From contig NZ_LMIW01000008.1 in NCBI RefSeq assembly GCF_001429185.1, forward strand, positions 124,001-188,000: 64,000 nt of DNA, written 5' to 3'. Below the pieces are notes generated by a model. The model did not search any database and was not told the DNA's origin. It saw only the letters and a program-made list of their open reading frames with translations. Position numbers and translations under genes: made by a program. Source of the DNA: Terrabacter sp. Root85 (GTDB taxonomy: Bacteria; Actinomycetota; Actinomycetes; Actinomycetales; Dermatophilaceae). Of the stretch, positions 1 through 10,088 are shown piece by piece; position 1 is the first letter of the stretch, and every line of letters begins with the position of its first letter.

Positions 1-1
1 C

Positions 2-355
2 TGGCTCTTCGAGCTGTTCGCACCGCTGCTCGAGCTCTTCGGGATCATCATCGTGCCGCTCGCGCTGGCGCTCGGCATCGTCAACGTGCCCTTCGCGATC
101 CTCTTCCTCGTGCTGGCCTACGGGTATGCCGTGCTCGTCACCCTGTCCGCGATGGTCGTCGACGAGTGGGCCTTCCACAAGCACGACCGGTGGCGTGCCA
201 TCTGGCAGACCATCGCGGCGTCGGTCCTCGAGAACATCGGCTACCGCCAGGCCACCGTGTGGTGGCGCCTCGAGGGGTGGTGGTCGAGCCTGCGCGGGAA
301 GAAGCACGTCTGGGGAGTCATGACCCGCACGGGCTTCGACGAGGACCCCGCGTGA
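2..355 (+). CDS. Family 2 glycosyltransferase, C-terminal fragment
   Basis: This is the last 117 residues of a gene that begins before the window; the frame is open from base 2 to the TGA at 353-355. It shows a long hydrophobic stretch (about residues 10-55, one or two membrane segments) followed by a conserved cytoplasmic tail with Trp-rich and basic residues (YRQATVWWRLEGWW, then WGVMTRTGF). That tail is typical of membrane-bound family 2 glycosyltransferases of Actinobacteria that make or export polysaccharide. The catalytic GT-A domain is not in the window, so the substrate cannot be judged. The stop overlaps the GTG of the following kinase gene (GTGA), so the two are probably co-transcribed. 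Confidence 0.7.
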   Translation, partial: WLFELFAPLLELFGIIIVPLALALGIVNVPFAILFLVLAYGYAVLVTLSAMVVDEWAFHKHDRWRAIWQTIAASVLENIGYRQATVWWRLEGWWSSLRGKKHVWGVMTRTGFDEDPA

Positions 356-2517
356 CGGGCGGGCTGCCGGTCGTCTCGAGGCGCTCCGTCGGCAGCCAGA
401 TCCGGCTGCTCATCGGCATCCTCGTCATCCTCGTGCCGATCGGAGCCATCATCTCGGTGGCCACGATCCACTCGCAGGGAGCCTCGGTGCGGGCCTTGAC
501 GCTCGCGCTCGGGCCGGCCCGCGAGGCCAACAGCGCCGTGCTGCTCGACATGACCCGCGCGGAGGGGGCCTGGCGAGAGAAGGTCGTCGGTGCCCCGGCC
601 CCCCTCGACCCGCTCTCGTTGCGCCCCCGGGTCGAGAAGGAGCTGGCCGTCGTCGAGGCGGGCACGCAGCACGAGGAGCTCGCAGCCGACGACCGGGCCA
701 GCTTCGCACCGCTCGTCGCGGCGCAGCGCACCGCCGTGGAGGGCTGGTTCACCGCCGCCGAGGCCTCGCTCGAGAACGTCCCCAGCGGACCTCCGGACGA
801 GGCCCCGACGGGACCCCCCTCCAGCACGCCCGGCACCCCCGAGCCGGGGAGCACCGGCACCGCACCGACCACGCCCGAGGCGCGGCAGCGCACCCGGGTC
901 GAGACGGCCTACGCCGCGTTCCTGTCGGCCAACGGCTCGCTGGAGGAGGCCATCCGCTCCCAGCGCGACGCCGCGCGCGTCGAGTCCCGCGAGGCGACCG
1001 GCATCACGTCCGGCGTCATCATCGCCGTCGCGGCGGTCGTCGTGCTCGTGCTCATCGCGGCCGGCTTCGGGATGGACCGCGCGGTCGGCCTCCCGCTCGC
1101 TCGCCTGCGTGAGGTCGTGCGCCGGCAGGCCGAGGAGGACGTCATCGCGATGGCCAACCAGGAGGAGGGCGCGCTCGAGGTCCGCATGCTCGCGCGCGAC
1201 TTCAACGACCTGACCCGCGCCAACGCCCGCCTCGTCGACCAGCAGGCCGCGGTGCTCGAGATGCAGGAGCTCGTCCTCGACGTCGGCCGGGGCGCCCGGT
1301 CGGCCGTCGACGTCCACGAGGCACTGCAGCGGGTCACGACCAAGCTCGGCGCCGGCCTGGGCGCCGACCGCGTGCTGCTCTACACCCTCGGCGAGGACGG
1401 CCAGACGATCGAGGACCGCCTCCAGTGGCACACCGACGACCTGCCCGACCTGCCGCCGCTCCCACGCTCGCTCGCCCAGCAGGTCGGTGCCGTCAACGAC
1501 GAGCTCCGCCGCGACGTCGGCTTCTTCGACCTCGGTGACCTCCTCGCCCACCAGGCGTACGACGACGAGCGTGCCCGCGCCTTCCACCGGGCCACCGGGG
1601 CCCGGTCCCTGCTCATGCTCCCGGTCGGGACGGGCGGCCGGGGCCTGGGCATCCTCTCGGTGATGATGGTGAGCGCGCCGCGCCGCTGGCACCGCCACGA
1701 GATCCAGGCCGCGCAGCAGTGTGCGGCCATCGCCGCCCAGTCGATCGTCGCGCTGCGCCTGTCACAGATGCAGGACGAGCAGGTGCGACGCCTCACCGAG
1801 CTCGACCGCCAGAAGACCGACTTCATGGCGACCGTCAGCCACGAGCTGCGCACCCCGCTGACCTCGATCAGCGGCTACCTCGAGCTGCTCGTCGACGGCG
1901 ACTTCGGCGACGTCTCCGACGGCCAGCACGTCGCCCTCGACATCATCGGACGCAACGCGACGCGGCTGCGCGGGCTCATCGAGGACCTTCTCGTCCTCAA
2001 CAAGATCGAGATCAGCGGCCTGCAGGCCGTGTCCGAGGAGGTCGCCGTCCGTGACCTCCTGCGCACGGTCACCGAGACGATGGAGCCGGTGGCCGCCGCC
2101 GGGGGAGTGCAGCTGCTCTGCACCGACGTGCCCGACGACCTCGTCGTCCGGGTCGACCGTGGACAGGTCGAGCGGGCGCTGATCAACCTCGGCTCCAACG
2201 CCGTGAAGTTCACCCCAGAAGGTGGCCAGGTGCTGCTGTCGGCCGAGCGCTCCGGTGACTCCACGATCATCTCCGTGCACGACACCGGCATCGGCATCCC
2301 GGCCAGCGACCTCGCGCGCCTGTCCGAGCGCTTCTTCCGTGCCGGCAACGCCACGGCCGCAGCCATCCCCGGGACGGGTCTCGGGCTCGCGATCGTGCGT
2401 GCCATCGTCGAGGGCCACGGCGGCGAGCTCGTCATCGCGTCGGTCGAGGGGGAGGGCACGACGATGCAGGTGGTGCTCCCCGTCGCCCAGCCGGCGAAGG
2501 TCCCGGCCCGGCGCTGA
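352..2517 (+). CDS. Membrane sensor histidine kinase (HAMP-GAF-HisKA-HATPase)
   Basis: Predicted 721-residue sensor kinase. GTG at 352 overlaps the upstream stop and gives a short cytoplasmic N-terminus before the first membrane helix (about residues 17-40). The extracellular region (about 41-219) contains a Pro/Thr/Gly-rich linker (about 144-180). A second helix (about 220-240) leads into a HAMP region, a GAF domain (about 316-470), a HisKA domain with the phospho-acceptor His near residue 497 (SHELRTP), and an ATPase domain with N box (NLGSNAVKF), G1 (DTGIGI) and G2 (GTGLGL). The architecture is that of a complete two-component kinase. No response regulator lies beside it downstream, so the partner is upstream of the window or elsewhere. 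The signal is unknown. Confidence 0.9.
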   Translation: MTGGLPVVSRRSVGSQIRLLIGILVILVPIGAIISVATIHSQGASVRALTLALGPAREANSAVLLDMTRAEGAWREKVVGAPAPLDPLSLRPRVEKELAVVEAGTQHEELAADDRASFAPLVAAQRTAVEGWFTAAEASLENVPSGPPDEAPTGPPSSTPGTPEPGSTGTAPTTPEARQRTRVETAYAAFLSANGSLEEAIRSQRDAARVESREATGITSGVIIAVAAVVVLVLIAAGFGMDRAVGLPLARLREVVRRQAEEDVIAMANQEEGALEVRMLARDFNDLTRANARLVDQQAAVLEMQELVLDVGRGARSAVDVHEALQRVTTKLGAGLGADRVLLYTLGEDGQTIEDRLQWHTDDLPDLPPLPRSLAQQVGAVNDELRRDVGFFDLGDLLAHQAYDDERARAFHRATGARSLLMLPVGTGGRGLGILSVMMVSAPRRWHRHEIQAAQQCAAIAAQSIVALRLSQMQDEQVRRLTELDRQKTDFMATVSHELRTPLTSISGYLELLVDGDFGDVSDGQHVALDIIGRNATRLRGLIEDLLVLNKIEISGLQAVSEEVAVRDLLRTVTETMEPVAAAGGVQLLCTDVPDDLVVRVDRGQVERALINLGSNAVKFTPEGGQVLLSAERSGDSTIISVHDTGIGIPASDLARLSERFFRAGNATAAAIPGTGLGLAIVRAIVEGHGGELVIASVEGEGTTMQVVLPVAQPAKVPARR

Positions 2518-2527
2518 CATCAGGGGG

Positions 2528-2560
2528 CGGGGCACTCCGGGAGCCGCGCCGGGAGTCCCG
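2528..2560. terminator. Possible bidirectional terminator
   Basis: An imperfect stem of nine pairs with a two-base bulge (CGGG..ACTCC against GGAGTCCCG) lies between the convergent ends of the kinase and lipoprotein genes. There is no T-run, so this is tentative. Confidence 0.35.
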
Positions 2561-2567
2561 AGGATCC

Positions 2568-3551
2568 TCAGAAGCAGCCGCCCCGGGGGCGGCCCCGCAG
2601 CTGCTGCGTGACGGTCCATCCGGTCGCCGGGTCGCGGAGCACGTCCCCGGTCGGCGTCGTCGGCCGCGGCCTCGTCCCGGAGCTCGTCACCCGGGGAGAG
2701 CGGGTCTCGCCGGTGCGCGCGTCGAGCGACCAGCGCTCGGTGACCCAGACGGGCTCGCCGGTGACGGCCGCGGCCGTCGTCCGCGGGTACCAGACCTCGA
2801 CGGCGACGACGTCCCGGCCCGCGAGGCGAACGCTGACGTCCGTCGGAGCGTCGGGTCGCGTGGGCAGCACGCGCCACGTCACCGCGCGGGCAGCGAGGTC
2901 GACCCCGAGGACCGAGCCGTCCGAGCCCGGGACGACGACGTGGGTGTCGTCGGCCGCCGCGAGGCGCTGGCCGGACCGGGTGCCCACGGGCAGCGCCACC
3001 TCGACCGAGTCCCACGAGCCCGAGTCCGGCGACCAGGCGACGAGCGTCTGCCCGCGGACGCCGACGACCGCGGTGGAGCTCACGACGGCCGACGCGCGGT
3101 AGGCACGGTCGGCGTCGCCGTCCACCGGTGACTCCTGCCACGACCAGCCGCCCGGGCCGCCGTCGAGCCGCTCGGCGGCGAGGACGGCGTCACCCTCGGC
3201 AGGGGCCCCCACGGCATACCCCTGGACGACGCCGATGACGTCGGCCAGGCCAGTCGGCGTCGAGACGGAGCCGGACGTGACGTCGACGACGTGGGTGGCG
3301 TGGCAGCCGACGATGACGACGTGGCCGTTGCTGACGACCGGAGGCTCGCTCAGCAGGTCCGGCACACTCGTCGTCCAGCGGACGGCCCCCGAGGGGTCGG
3401 CGCCGGTGACCGGCCCGGCCTCCGTCGCGGACACCTCGGGACAGTCGTCGAACGAGCAGCCGGCGCCCGAGCACGCCGCGGTCGAGAGCAGCACGGCGAC
3501 CGCTCCGGCGACCGCCGCGCGGCGCCCACCCACCCTGCCCCTGACACCCAT
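2568..3551 (-). CDS. Putative lipoprotein with PQQ-like beta-propeller repeats
   Basis: Predicted 327-residue secreted lipoprotein. The ATG at 3551 gives a signal peptide ([16 protein letters not shown] then a hydrophobic run) ending in a lipobox (STAAC), so the mature protein would be anchored to the outer face of the membrane. The frame stays open upstream, but the lipobox decides the start. The body has repeated short blade-like segments with Gly-Ser/Asp turns ([44 protein letters not shown]), the pattern of PQQ-type beta-propeller repeats. No catalytic residues can be assigned. It converges with the kinase gene and is transcribed away from rpmE. Function unknown; a binding or sensing role is only a guess. 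Confidence 0.7.
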   Translation of the reverse strand: MGVRGRVGGRRAAVAGAVAVLLSTAACSGAGCSFDDCPEVSATEAGPVTGADPSGAVRWTTSVPDLLSEPPVVSNGHVVIVGCHATHVVDVTSGSVSTPTGLADVIGVVQGYAVGAPAEGDAVLAAERLDGGPGGWSWQESPVDGDADRAYRASAVVSSTAVVGVRGQTLVAWSPDSGSWDSVEVALPVGTRSGQRLAAADDTHVVVPGSDGSVLGVDLAARAVTWRVLPTRPDAPTDVSVRLAGRDVVAVEVWYPRTTAAAVTGEPVWVTERWSLDARTGETRSPRVTSSGTRPRPTTPTGDVLRDPATGWTVTQQLRGRPRGGCF

Positions 3552-3795
3552 GCGCGCATCCTCGTCCTCCGCCGGCCCCGTCGTGGAGGAAAGACACTCG
3601 AACGCCCCCGATCGATGCATGTCCGGGACGCGTCGTCGCCGCGTCCGGGTGGGGGAATGCCGCGGCCCTCTCGTGCGTTTGGGAGGAGGTGCGCCGATCT
3701 GGCACACTCTTCCTTTGGACCGGTTCACGGGAGAGCAGCTCCCCAGCGTGAGCAGCGATGACACCGACCCGGCCGACTACCTCAAGGAGACAACG

Positions 3796-4011
3796 TTGAA
3801 GAAGGACCTTCACCCCGAGTACGTCGAGACCACGGTGACCTGCACCTGTGGCAGCACGTTCGTCACGCGCAGCACCGAGACGTCCGGCAAGATCTCTGCC
3901 GACGTCTGCTCGCAGTGCCACCCGTTCTACACGGGCAAGCAGAAGATCCTCGACACCGGTGGCCGCGTGGCCCGGTTCGAGGCCCGTTACGGCAAGAAGG
4001 CCGCCAAGTAG
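3796..4011 (+). CDS. rpmE: 50S ribosomal protein L31, zinc-binding type
   Basis: A 71-residue ribosomal protein L31. The start is TTG at 3796, fixed by an AAGGAG Shine-Dalgarno at 3784-3789 and by the typical N-terminus ([18 protein letters not shown]). Four cysteines at residues 16, 18, 38 and 41 (CTC and CSQC) mark the zinc-containing form rather than the cysteine-free paralogue made during zinc starvation. Length matches the family. A strong hairpin follows at 4022-4058, so it looks like a single-gene unit ahead of prfA, a common arrangement in Actinobacteria. Confidence 0.97.
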   Translation: MKKDLHPEYVETTVTCTCGSTFVTRSTETSGKISADVCSQCHPFYTGKQKILDTGGRVARFEARYGKKAAK

Positions 4012-4021
4012 GTCTCCCGCA

Positions 4022-4058
4022 CGCCGGCTCCCACGACTTCGGTCGTCGGGAGCCGGCG
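4022..4058 (+). terminator. Terminator after rpmE
   Basis: A long GC-rich stem (CGCCGGCTCCCACGAC) closes over a TTCG tetraloop with one bulged base, followed by TTCGCTTT. It separates rpmE from prfA. Confidence 0.8.
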
Positions 4059-4100
4059 TTCGCTTTACCCCGACCCGTCCCCTGAGCCGAAGGGCCTGCC

Positions 4101-5188
<1,088 letters not shown>

Positions 5189-5192
<4 letters not shown>

Positions 5193-6058
5193 CGGACCTG
5201 CGCGAGGGTGTCCGGGCTGCTGCTGCGCGGCTCCGCGACGCGGGGGTGGCCTCCGCCGACGTCGACGCGGTCGAGCTCGCGGCCCACGTGCTCGAGGTCG
5301 ACGCCTCGGAGGTCCGCCGCCTCATGGTGCTCGGCGGTCGCACGCTCCCGGGGTCGTACGCCGTCCTCGTCGAGGAGCGGGCCCGGCGGGTCCCGCTGCA
5401 GCACCTGACGGGCCGCGCCCACTTCCGCCGCCTGACCCTGTCGGTCGGCCCGGGGGTCTTCGTGCCGCGGCCCGAGACCGAGGTCCTCGTCGACCTCGCG
5501 CTCGTCGAGGTCGATCGGCTGTCGGCAGCAGGCGCCGAGGCCGTCAGGGTCGTCGACCTCTGCTCGGGCTCCGGCGCCATCGCCCTGTCCGTCAGGGCGG
5601 AGCGACCGGACGCCGACGTGCGCGGCCTCGAGCTGTCGCCCGACGCGTACGCCTGGTCGGTGGCCAACCGCGACCGCCTGGGTCTCGACGTCCGGCTCGA
5701 GCAGGGCGACGCGACGCTGCCCTGCTTCGAGGACTGGGCGGGCGCCGTCGACGTCGTGACCGTCAACCCGCCCTACATCCCCGTGGGCGCCGTGCCCGTC
5801 GACCCCGAGGTGCGCGACCACGATCCCGACGTCGCGCTCTACGGCGGCAGCGAGGACGGCCTGGCCATCCCGCTCGCGGTGGCCCGGACGGCCGCCCGGC
5901 TGCTTCGTCCCGGCGGCCTCGTCCTCGTCGAGCACGCCGACTCACAGGGCGAGAGCCTGCCCCGCCGCCTCGCGGCGACGGGGCAGTGGACCGACGTCAC
6001 CGACCACGACGACCTGTCCGCCCGCCCGCGGGTGACGGTGGCGCGCCGCCGCGTCTGA
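5189..6058 (+). CDS. prmC: Release factor glutamine methyltransferase
   Basis: A 289-residue S-adenosylmethionine-dependent N5-glutamine methyltransferase that modifies the GGQ glutamine of release factors. The N-terminal helical domain (about 1-90) recognises the factor; the Rossmann domain holds the SAM motif ([14 protein letters not shown], about 125-138) and the catalytic NPPY beginning at Asn193. GTG at 5189 overlaps the prfA stop by 4 nt. The prfA-prmC pair followed by tsaC is widely conserved in bacteria. Confidence 0.95.
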
Positions 6059-6101
6059 CCCACGGGTCGGCCCGGCGCCCGGGCGCTCGACCGCGCCCCA
6101 G

Positions 6102-6107
6102 TAGGCT
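6102..6107 (+). promoter_or_regulatory. -10 box (TAGGCT), leaderless promoter of tsaC
   Basis: TAGGCT fits the actinobacterial TANNNT -10 consensus and lies 6 nt before the GTG at 6114, so transcription should begin at or next to the start codon. Confidence 0.6.
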
Positions 6108-6113
6108 CTGCCC

Positions 6114-6953
6114 GTGAGCGAGCGCTACGACTGCACCGACCCCGAGGGGCGTGCCGAGGGCATCCCGGCCGCGGCCTCGGCCGTCCGACGCGGCGAGATC
6201 GTCGTCCTGCCGACCGACACGGTCTACGGCATCGGCTGCGACGCCTTCGACGCCACCGCCGTCGCCTCCGTCCTCGCGGCCAAGGGCCGCGGCCGCGACA
6301 TGCCGCCGCCGGTCCTCATCCCGACCGCCCGCACGGCCCAGGGCCTCGCGACGCAGGTGCCCGACTACGCCCAGCGGCTCATGGAGAAGTTCTGGCCCGG
6401 ACCGCTGACGCTCGTGCTCAAGGCGCAGACGTCGCTGCACTGGGACCTGGGCGAGACCAACGGGACCGTGGCCCTGCGCGTGCCCGCCCACGAGATGACC
6501 CTCGAGCTGCTCGGCGACATCGGTCCCATGGCGGTCACGAGCGCCAACACGACCGGCGACCCCGCGGCCCGCACGGTCGACGAGGCGGTCGGGATGCTCG
6601 GCGAGTCCGTCGGGGTCTACCTCGACGGCGGCCCGGCCGGCGAGGGGCAGCCCTCGACGATCGTCGACTGCACCGGCGAGACCCCCGTGACCCTGCGCCT
6701 CGGCGCCGTGAGCCAGGACGAGCTCGACGAGGCCCTCGTGCCCGAGCCCGTCCTCGAGGCCCCCGAGCCCGACGCCGAGCCGGCGGCCGAGGCCGACGCG
6801 ACTCCCGCGGCGGACCCCGCGACCGAGCCGGACGCGGAAGCCGACGTCGAGCCGGGGGGCGAGGCGCCGGCCGAGGCTGCCGAGACGCTCGGCGAGTGGC
6901 ACGACGTGTCCACGACCGAGCGGCCGTCCGACGGTGCCAGCACGACGCAATAG
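6114..6953 (+). CDS. tsaC: L-threonylcarbamoyladenylate synthase
   Basis: A 279-residue Sua5/YrdC/YwlC family protein that makes threonylcarbamoyl-AMP from Thr, bicarbonate and ATP, the first step of t6A37 tRNA modification. Visible family features are the N-terminal PTDTVYGIGCD segment (about 33-43), the K-G-R substrate loop (AAKGRGRDMPPPVLI), WPGPLTLVL, and the T-S-A-N stretch (AVTSANTTGDPAA). The conserved domain ends near residue 208. The last ~70 residues are a Glu/Pro/Ala/Asp tail unlike the C-terminal Sua5 domain of longer homologues and likely disordered. GTG at 6114 is supported by a -10 box 6 nt upstream. Confidence 0.93.
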   Translation: MSERYDCTDPEGRAEGIPAAASAVRRGEIVVLPTDTVYGIGCDAFDATAVASVLAAKGRGRDMPPPVLIPTARTAQGLATQVPDYAQRLMEKFWPGPLTLVLKAQTSLHWDLGETNGTVALRVPAHEMTLELLGDIGPMAVTSANTTGDPAARTVDEAVGMLGESVGVYLDGGPAGEGQPSTIVDCTGETPVTLRLGAVSQDELDEALVPEPVLEAPEPDAEPAAEADATPAADPATEPDAEADVEPGGEAPAEAAETLGEWHDVSTTERPSDGASTTQ

Positions 6954-7000
6954 AGTTGGCTCGCGCTCGCGCCCCACTCCCGACCCCCCGGAGAACTCCC

Positions 7001-8278
7001 ATGGCTGACGACACGTTCTACGGCTCCGACTTCGGTGCCCTGCAGTCCTTCGACCCCGACATCGCGGGGGTGCTCCTGTCGGAGCTCGACCGCATCCGCG
7101 GGGGACTGCAGCTCATCGCGAGCGAGAACATCAGCTCGCCCGCGGTCCTGACGGCCCTCGGGTCGACGTTGTCGAACAAGTACGCCGAGGGCTACCCCGG
7201 TCGCCGCTACTACGGCGGCTGCTCCGAGGTCGACAAGGCCGAGACGATCGCGATCGAGCGCGCCAAGGCCCTCTTCGGCGCCGACCACGCCAACGTCCAG
7301 GCGCACTCCGGCGCGAGCGCCAACCAGGCCGTCTACGGCGCCTTCATGGCTCCGGGCGACACGATCCTGGCGATGGCGCTGCCGATGGGCGGCCACCTGA
7401 CGCACGGCACCACGGTCTCCTTCTCCGGCAAGTGGTTCAACGCCGTGCACTACGGCGTCGACCAGCAGAGCGAGGACATCGACTACGACCAGGTCGAGGC
7501 CCTCGCCCGTGAGCACCGTCCCAAGGTCATCTGCGCCGGCGGCTCGGCCATCCCGCGCCTCATCGACTTCGAGCGTTTCCGCGCCATCGCCGACGAGGTC
7601 GGCGCGATCCTCTGGGTCGACGCCGCCCACTTCATCGGCCTCGTGGCGGGCAAGGCCATCCCCTCGCCCGTGCCGTACGCCGACGTCGTCACCTTCACGA
7701 CGCACAAGGTGCTGCGCGGCCCGCGCTCCGGCGCCCTCGTCTGCAAGGCCGAGCACGCCGCCGCCATGGACAAGGCGATCTTCCCGATGATGCAGGGCGG
7801 CCCGCAGATGCACACCATCGCGGCCAAGGCGGTCAACTTCAAGGAGGCCGCGACGCCCGAGTACGCCCAGTACGCCAAGGACGTCATCGCCAATAGCCAG
7901 CAACTCGCGGCCAGCCTGCTGTCGCTCGGCATCCGCCCGACGACGGGCGGCACCGACACCCACCTGGCGCTGCTCGACCTCCAGGGCGTCGGCGTCACCG
8001 GCAAGGAGGCCGAGGAGCGGGCCGATGCGGCCGGCATCGTGCTCAACAAGAACGCCATCCCCTTCGACCCGCAGAAGCCCAACATCGCCTCGGGCATCCG
8101 CGTCGGCACGCCGTCGGTCACGACCCAGGGCATGGGCCTGGAGGAGATGAAGCAGATCGCCTCGCTCATCCACCGCGCCGTCACCGAGGGTGACGCCGAC
8201 CCCGACCACGCGGTGAGCAAGGACGTGCGTGCGGAGGTCACCGACCTCGTGACGCGCTTCCCGGCATACCCTCGCTGA
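7001..8278 (+). CDS. glyA: Serine hydroxymethyltransferase
   Basis: A 425-residue PLP enzyme that converts serine and tetrahydrofolate to glycine and methylene-tetrahydrofolate. The ATG at 7001 follows a GGAGA ribosome-binding sequence, although the frame is open upstream. Family landmarks are QLIASENISSPAV, KYAEGYPGRRYYGG, the tripeptide H-S-G (AHSGASAN), and the PLP lysine at residue 236 (TTHKVLRGPR). DAAHFIGLVAGK replaces the more usual D-M-A-H-I-A-G-L-V, a mild divergence around the cofactor aspartate, which is itself kept. It sits alone between tsaC and the wecA-like gene. Confidence 0.95.
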   Translation: MADDTFYGSDFGALQSFDPDIAGVLLSELDRIRGGLQLIASENISSPAVLTALGSTLSNKYAEGYPGRRYYGGCSEVDKAETIAIERAKALFGADHANVQAHSGASANQAVYGAFMAPGDTILAMALPMGGHLTHGTTVSFSGKWFNAVHYGVDQQSEDIDYDQVEALAREHRPKVICAGGSAIPRLIDFERFRAIADEVGAILWVDAAHFIGLVAGKAIPSPVPYADVVTFTTHKVLRGPRSGALVCKAEHAAAMDKAIFPMMQGGPQMHTIAAKAVNFKEAATPEYAQYAKDVIANSQQLAASLLSLGIRPTTGGTDTHLALLDLQGVGVTGKEAEERADAAGIVLNKNAIPFDPQKPNIASGIRVGTPSVTTQGMGLEEMKQIASLIHRAVTEGDADPDHAVSKDVRAEVTDLVTRFPAYPR

Positions 8279-8322
8279 GTCAGTCCCCCCGCCAGCGTCG
8301 GCGCCCGAGCGAAGGTCGGTAG

Positions 8323-9420
8323 GTGCACGAGTACGTCCTCGTCCTCATCGTGGCCGCTGCGGTCACGTACCTCGCCACACCCTTCGTCCGCAGCGTCGCC
8401 GTCGCGACCGGGGCGTTCACGGCCGTCCGCGAGCGCGACGTCCACAAGACCCCGATCCCGCGGCTCGGGGGAGTCGGCATCTACATCGGCTTCGTGGCGG
8501 CGGCGCTCGTGGCGAGGGCGCTGCCCTACCTCGGGACGCTCTTCTCGACGAAACAGATCTTCGGCGTCGTCGCCGCAGCCGGCATCGTGTGCCTGCTCGG
8601 GGCGTTCGACGACATCCGTGAGCTCGACTGGCTGACCAAGCTGGCGGGACAGATGCTCGCCGCGGGCCTGATGGCCTACACCGGGGTGCAGCTGCTGTCA
8701 CTGCCGATCTTCGGCACGACCATCCTGCCGACCCCCGTCCTCGTGCTCTTCACGGTGCTGGTCGTCATCGCGTCGACGAACGCCGTCAACTTCATCGACG
8801 GGCTCGACGGGCTCGCCGCGGGGGTCGTCTGCATCGCGGCGTTCGCCTTCTTCGTCTACAGCTACATCGTGTCGCGCTCGTTCGTGCCGGCCAACGTGTT
8901 CTCGACCGCGACCTTCATCTCGGCCGCCCTCGTGGGCTGCTGTGCCGGCTTCCTGCCGCACAACTTCCACCCGGCCCGACTCTTCATGGGCGACTCGGGA
9001 GCGCTGACGCTGGGGCTGCTCCTGTCGGCGGCGACGATCACCCTGACCGGCAACGTCGACCCGGGCGAGGTCAGCGCCAACGACGTGTCGGCCGCGTTCC
9101 TGCCGATCCTCGTCCCGCTCGCGGTCCTGCTGCTGCCGCTGCTCGACATGCTGCTCGCCGTGGTCCGGCGCACCCGTGCCGGCCAGCGACCGTGGCACCC
9201 CGACGCGATGCACCTGCACCACCGCATGCTACGCATCGGTCACGGCCACCGCCGTGCCGTGCTCATCCTCTACCTGTGGGCCGCCATCGTGGCGCTGGGT
9301 TCGGTGTCCTTCGTCATCTGGGACGGCCTCCGTCCGCTCGCGGTCGTGGGGGCGGCCGCCGCGATGGGTGTCGTGCTCACCGTCTGGCTTCCTCGGTGGA
9401 GGCCGTCCGAACGCTTGTGA
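8323..9420 (+). CDS. Undecaprenyl-phosphate GlcNAc-1-phosphate transferase, WecA/MraY family
   Basis: A 365-residue polytopic membrane enzyme of the polyprenyl-phosphate sugar-1-phosphate transferase family, the first membrane step of wall polymer or glycan assembly. About ten hydrophobic segments are visible. Diagnostic cytoplasmic motifs are NFIDGLDGL (Asp159/Asp162), FMGDSGA (Asp224) and the HLHH motif (297-300, followed by RMLRIGHGHRRA), which in WecA-type enzymes binds the sugar nucleotide. The start is GTG at 8323. It immediately precedes the ATP synthase genes, a neighbourhood kept in many Actinobacteria. The stop codon lies inside a CRP-type palindrome. Confidence 0.88.
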   Translation: MHEYVLVLIVAAAVTYLATPFVRSVAVATGAFTAVRERDVHKTPIPRLGGVGIYIGFVAAALVARALPYLGTLFSTKQIFGVVAAAGIVCLLGAFDDIRELDWLTKLAGQMLAAGLMAYTGVQLLSLPIFGTTILPTPVLVLFTVLVVIASTNAVNFIDGLDGLAAGVVCIAAFAFFVYSYIVSRSFVPANVFSTATFISAALVGCCAGFLPHNFHPARLFMGDSGALTLGLLLSAATITLTGNVDPGEVSANDVSAAFLPILVPLAVLLLPLLDMLLAVVRRTRAGQRPWHPDAMHLHHRMLRIGHGHRRAVLILYLWAAIVALGSVSFVIWDGLRPLAVVGAAAAMGVVLTVWLPRWRPSERL

Positions 9421-9434
9421 TAGCATTCACAAGC
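9413..9434. promoter_or_regulatory. CRP/GlxR-type operator upstream of the atp operon
   Basis: GCTTGTGA-TAGCAT-TCACAAGC is a perfect 8-bp inverted repeat with a 6-nt spacer. Its core TGTGA-N6-TCACA (9416-9431) is the textbook CRP-family site, also used by actinobacterial Crp/GlxR. It covers the last codon of the upstream gene and lies about 130 bp before the first atp-locus gene. Confidence 0.75.
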
Positions 9435-9564
9435 ACCTGAGGGGAGTCTGGGAAGACCGCCACAGGAGCCCGGAAGTCCTTTCCACACAAGCGATCCGAG
9501 CATCATCCGGATCAGCCCGAACCCCGCCCGCACTACGCCTCACGACGCACCCAGGCAGGTTTTC

Positions 9565-10074
9565 TTGAGCGCCACACCGGCACGCGACGCATCACAGTCA
9601 GATGCCTTCGCGCAGCTCCTCCGGGGCTCCCTGCTGCCGACGGCCGTGGCCGGCCTCGTCTGCGTCGTCGTCGGGCTCTTCTCGAGCCCCAAGGCCGCAT
9701 GGTCGGCCGCGCTCGGCGCCGCCATCGTCCTCTTCTTCTTCAGCCTGACGCTCCTCGTCATGAAGCGCACGGCCGACCTGCCGCCCACGACGACGATGAT
9801 GATCGTCATGGTCACCTACACCTTCAAGGTGCTGGTGCTCGGCGTCGTCATGTTCGCGCTGCGCGACGTCACGTGGGCCTCGGGCTTCGCGATCGGCCTG
9901 TCGATCACGGTGTGCGCCGTCGTCTGGCTCTTCTTCGAGATGCGCGCCTACAAGCGCCTGCGGATCTTCGCGTACGACCCCGACGGCGCGGCCTCGCTCG
10001 ACGCGACGCCCGACTCGAAGCCTGACGCGACGCCCGAGGCGGCGCCCCACCGGGAGCCGCGTGATGAGCCGTGA
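9565..10074 (+). CDS. ATP synthase subunit I-like membrane protein
   Basis: A 169-residue protein with four hydrophobic segments (about 22-40, 45-66, 74-100, 104-126) and a polar Pro/Asp/Ala-rich C-terminal tail. The size, topology and position directly ahead of atpZ/atpB match the AtpI-like protein coded before atpB in many Actinobacteria, thought to help assemble the c-ring. The start is taken as TTG at 9565 because no ATG or GTG gives a better N-terminus; it is uncertain. The next frame begins with a GTG overlapping its stop. The identity rests on topology and synteny more than on a diagnostic motif. Confidence 0.65.
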   Translation: MSATPARDASQSDAFAQLLRGSLLPTAVAGLVCVVVGLFSSPKAAWSAALGAAIVLFFFSLTLLVMKRTADLPPTTTMMIVMVTYTFKVLVLGVVMFALRDVTWASGFAIGLSITVCAVVWLFFEMRAYKRLRIFAYDPDGAASLDATPDSKPDATPEAAPHREPRDEP

Positions 10075-10088
10075 CACGGGAGGTCGAC

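Noticed and set aside
3552-3764. An extended N-terminus (71 residues) of the lipoprotein gene
   Set aside because: A signal peptide and lipobox start only at the ATG at 3551; the upstream part is Arg/Pro-rich non-coding sequence that includes the rpmE leader.
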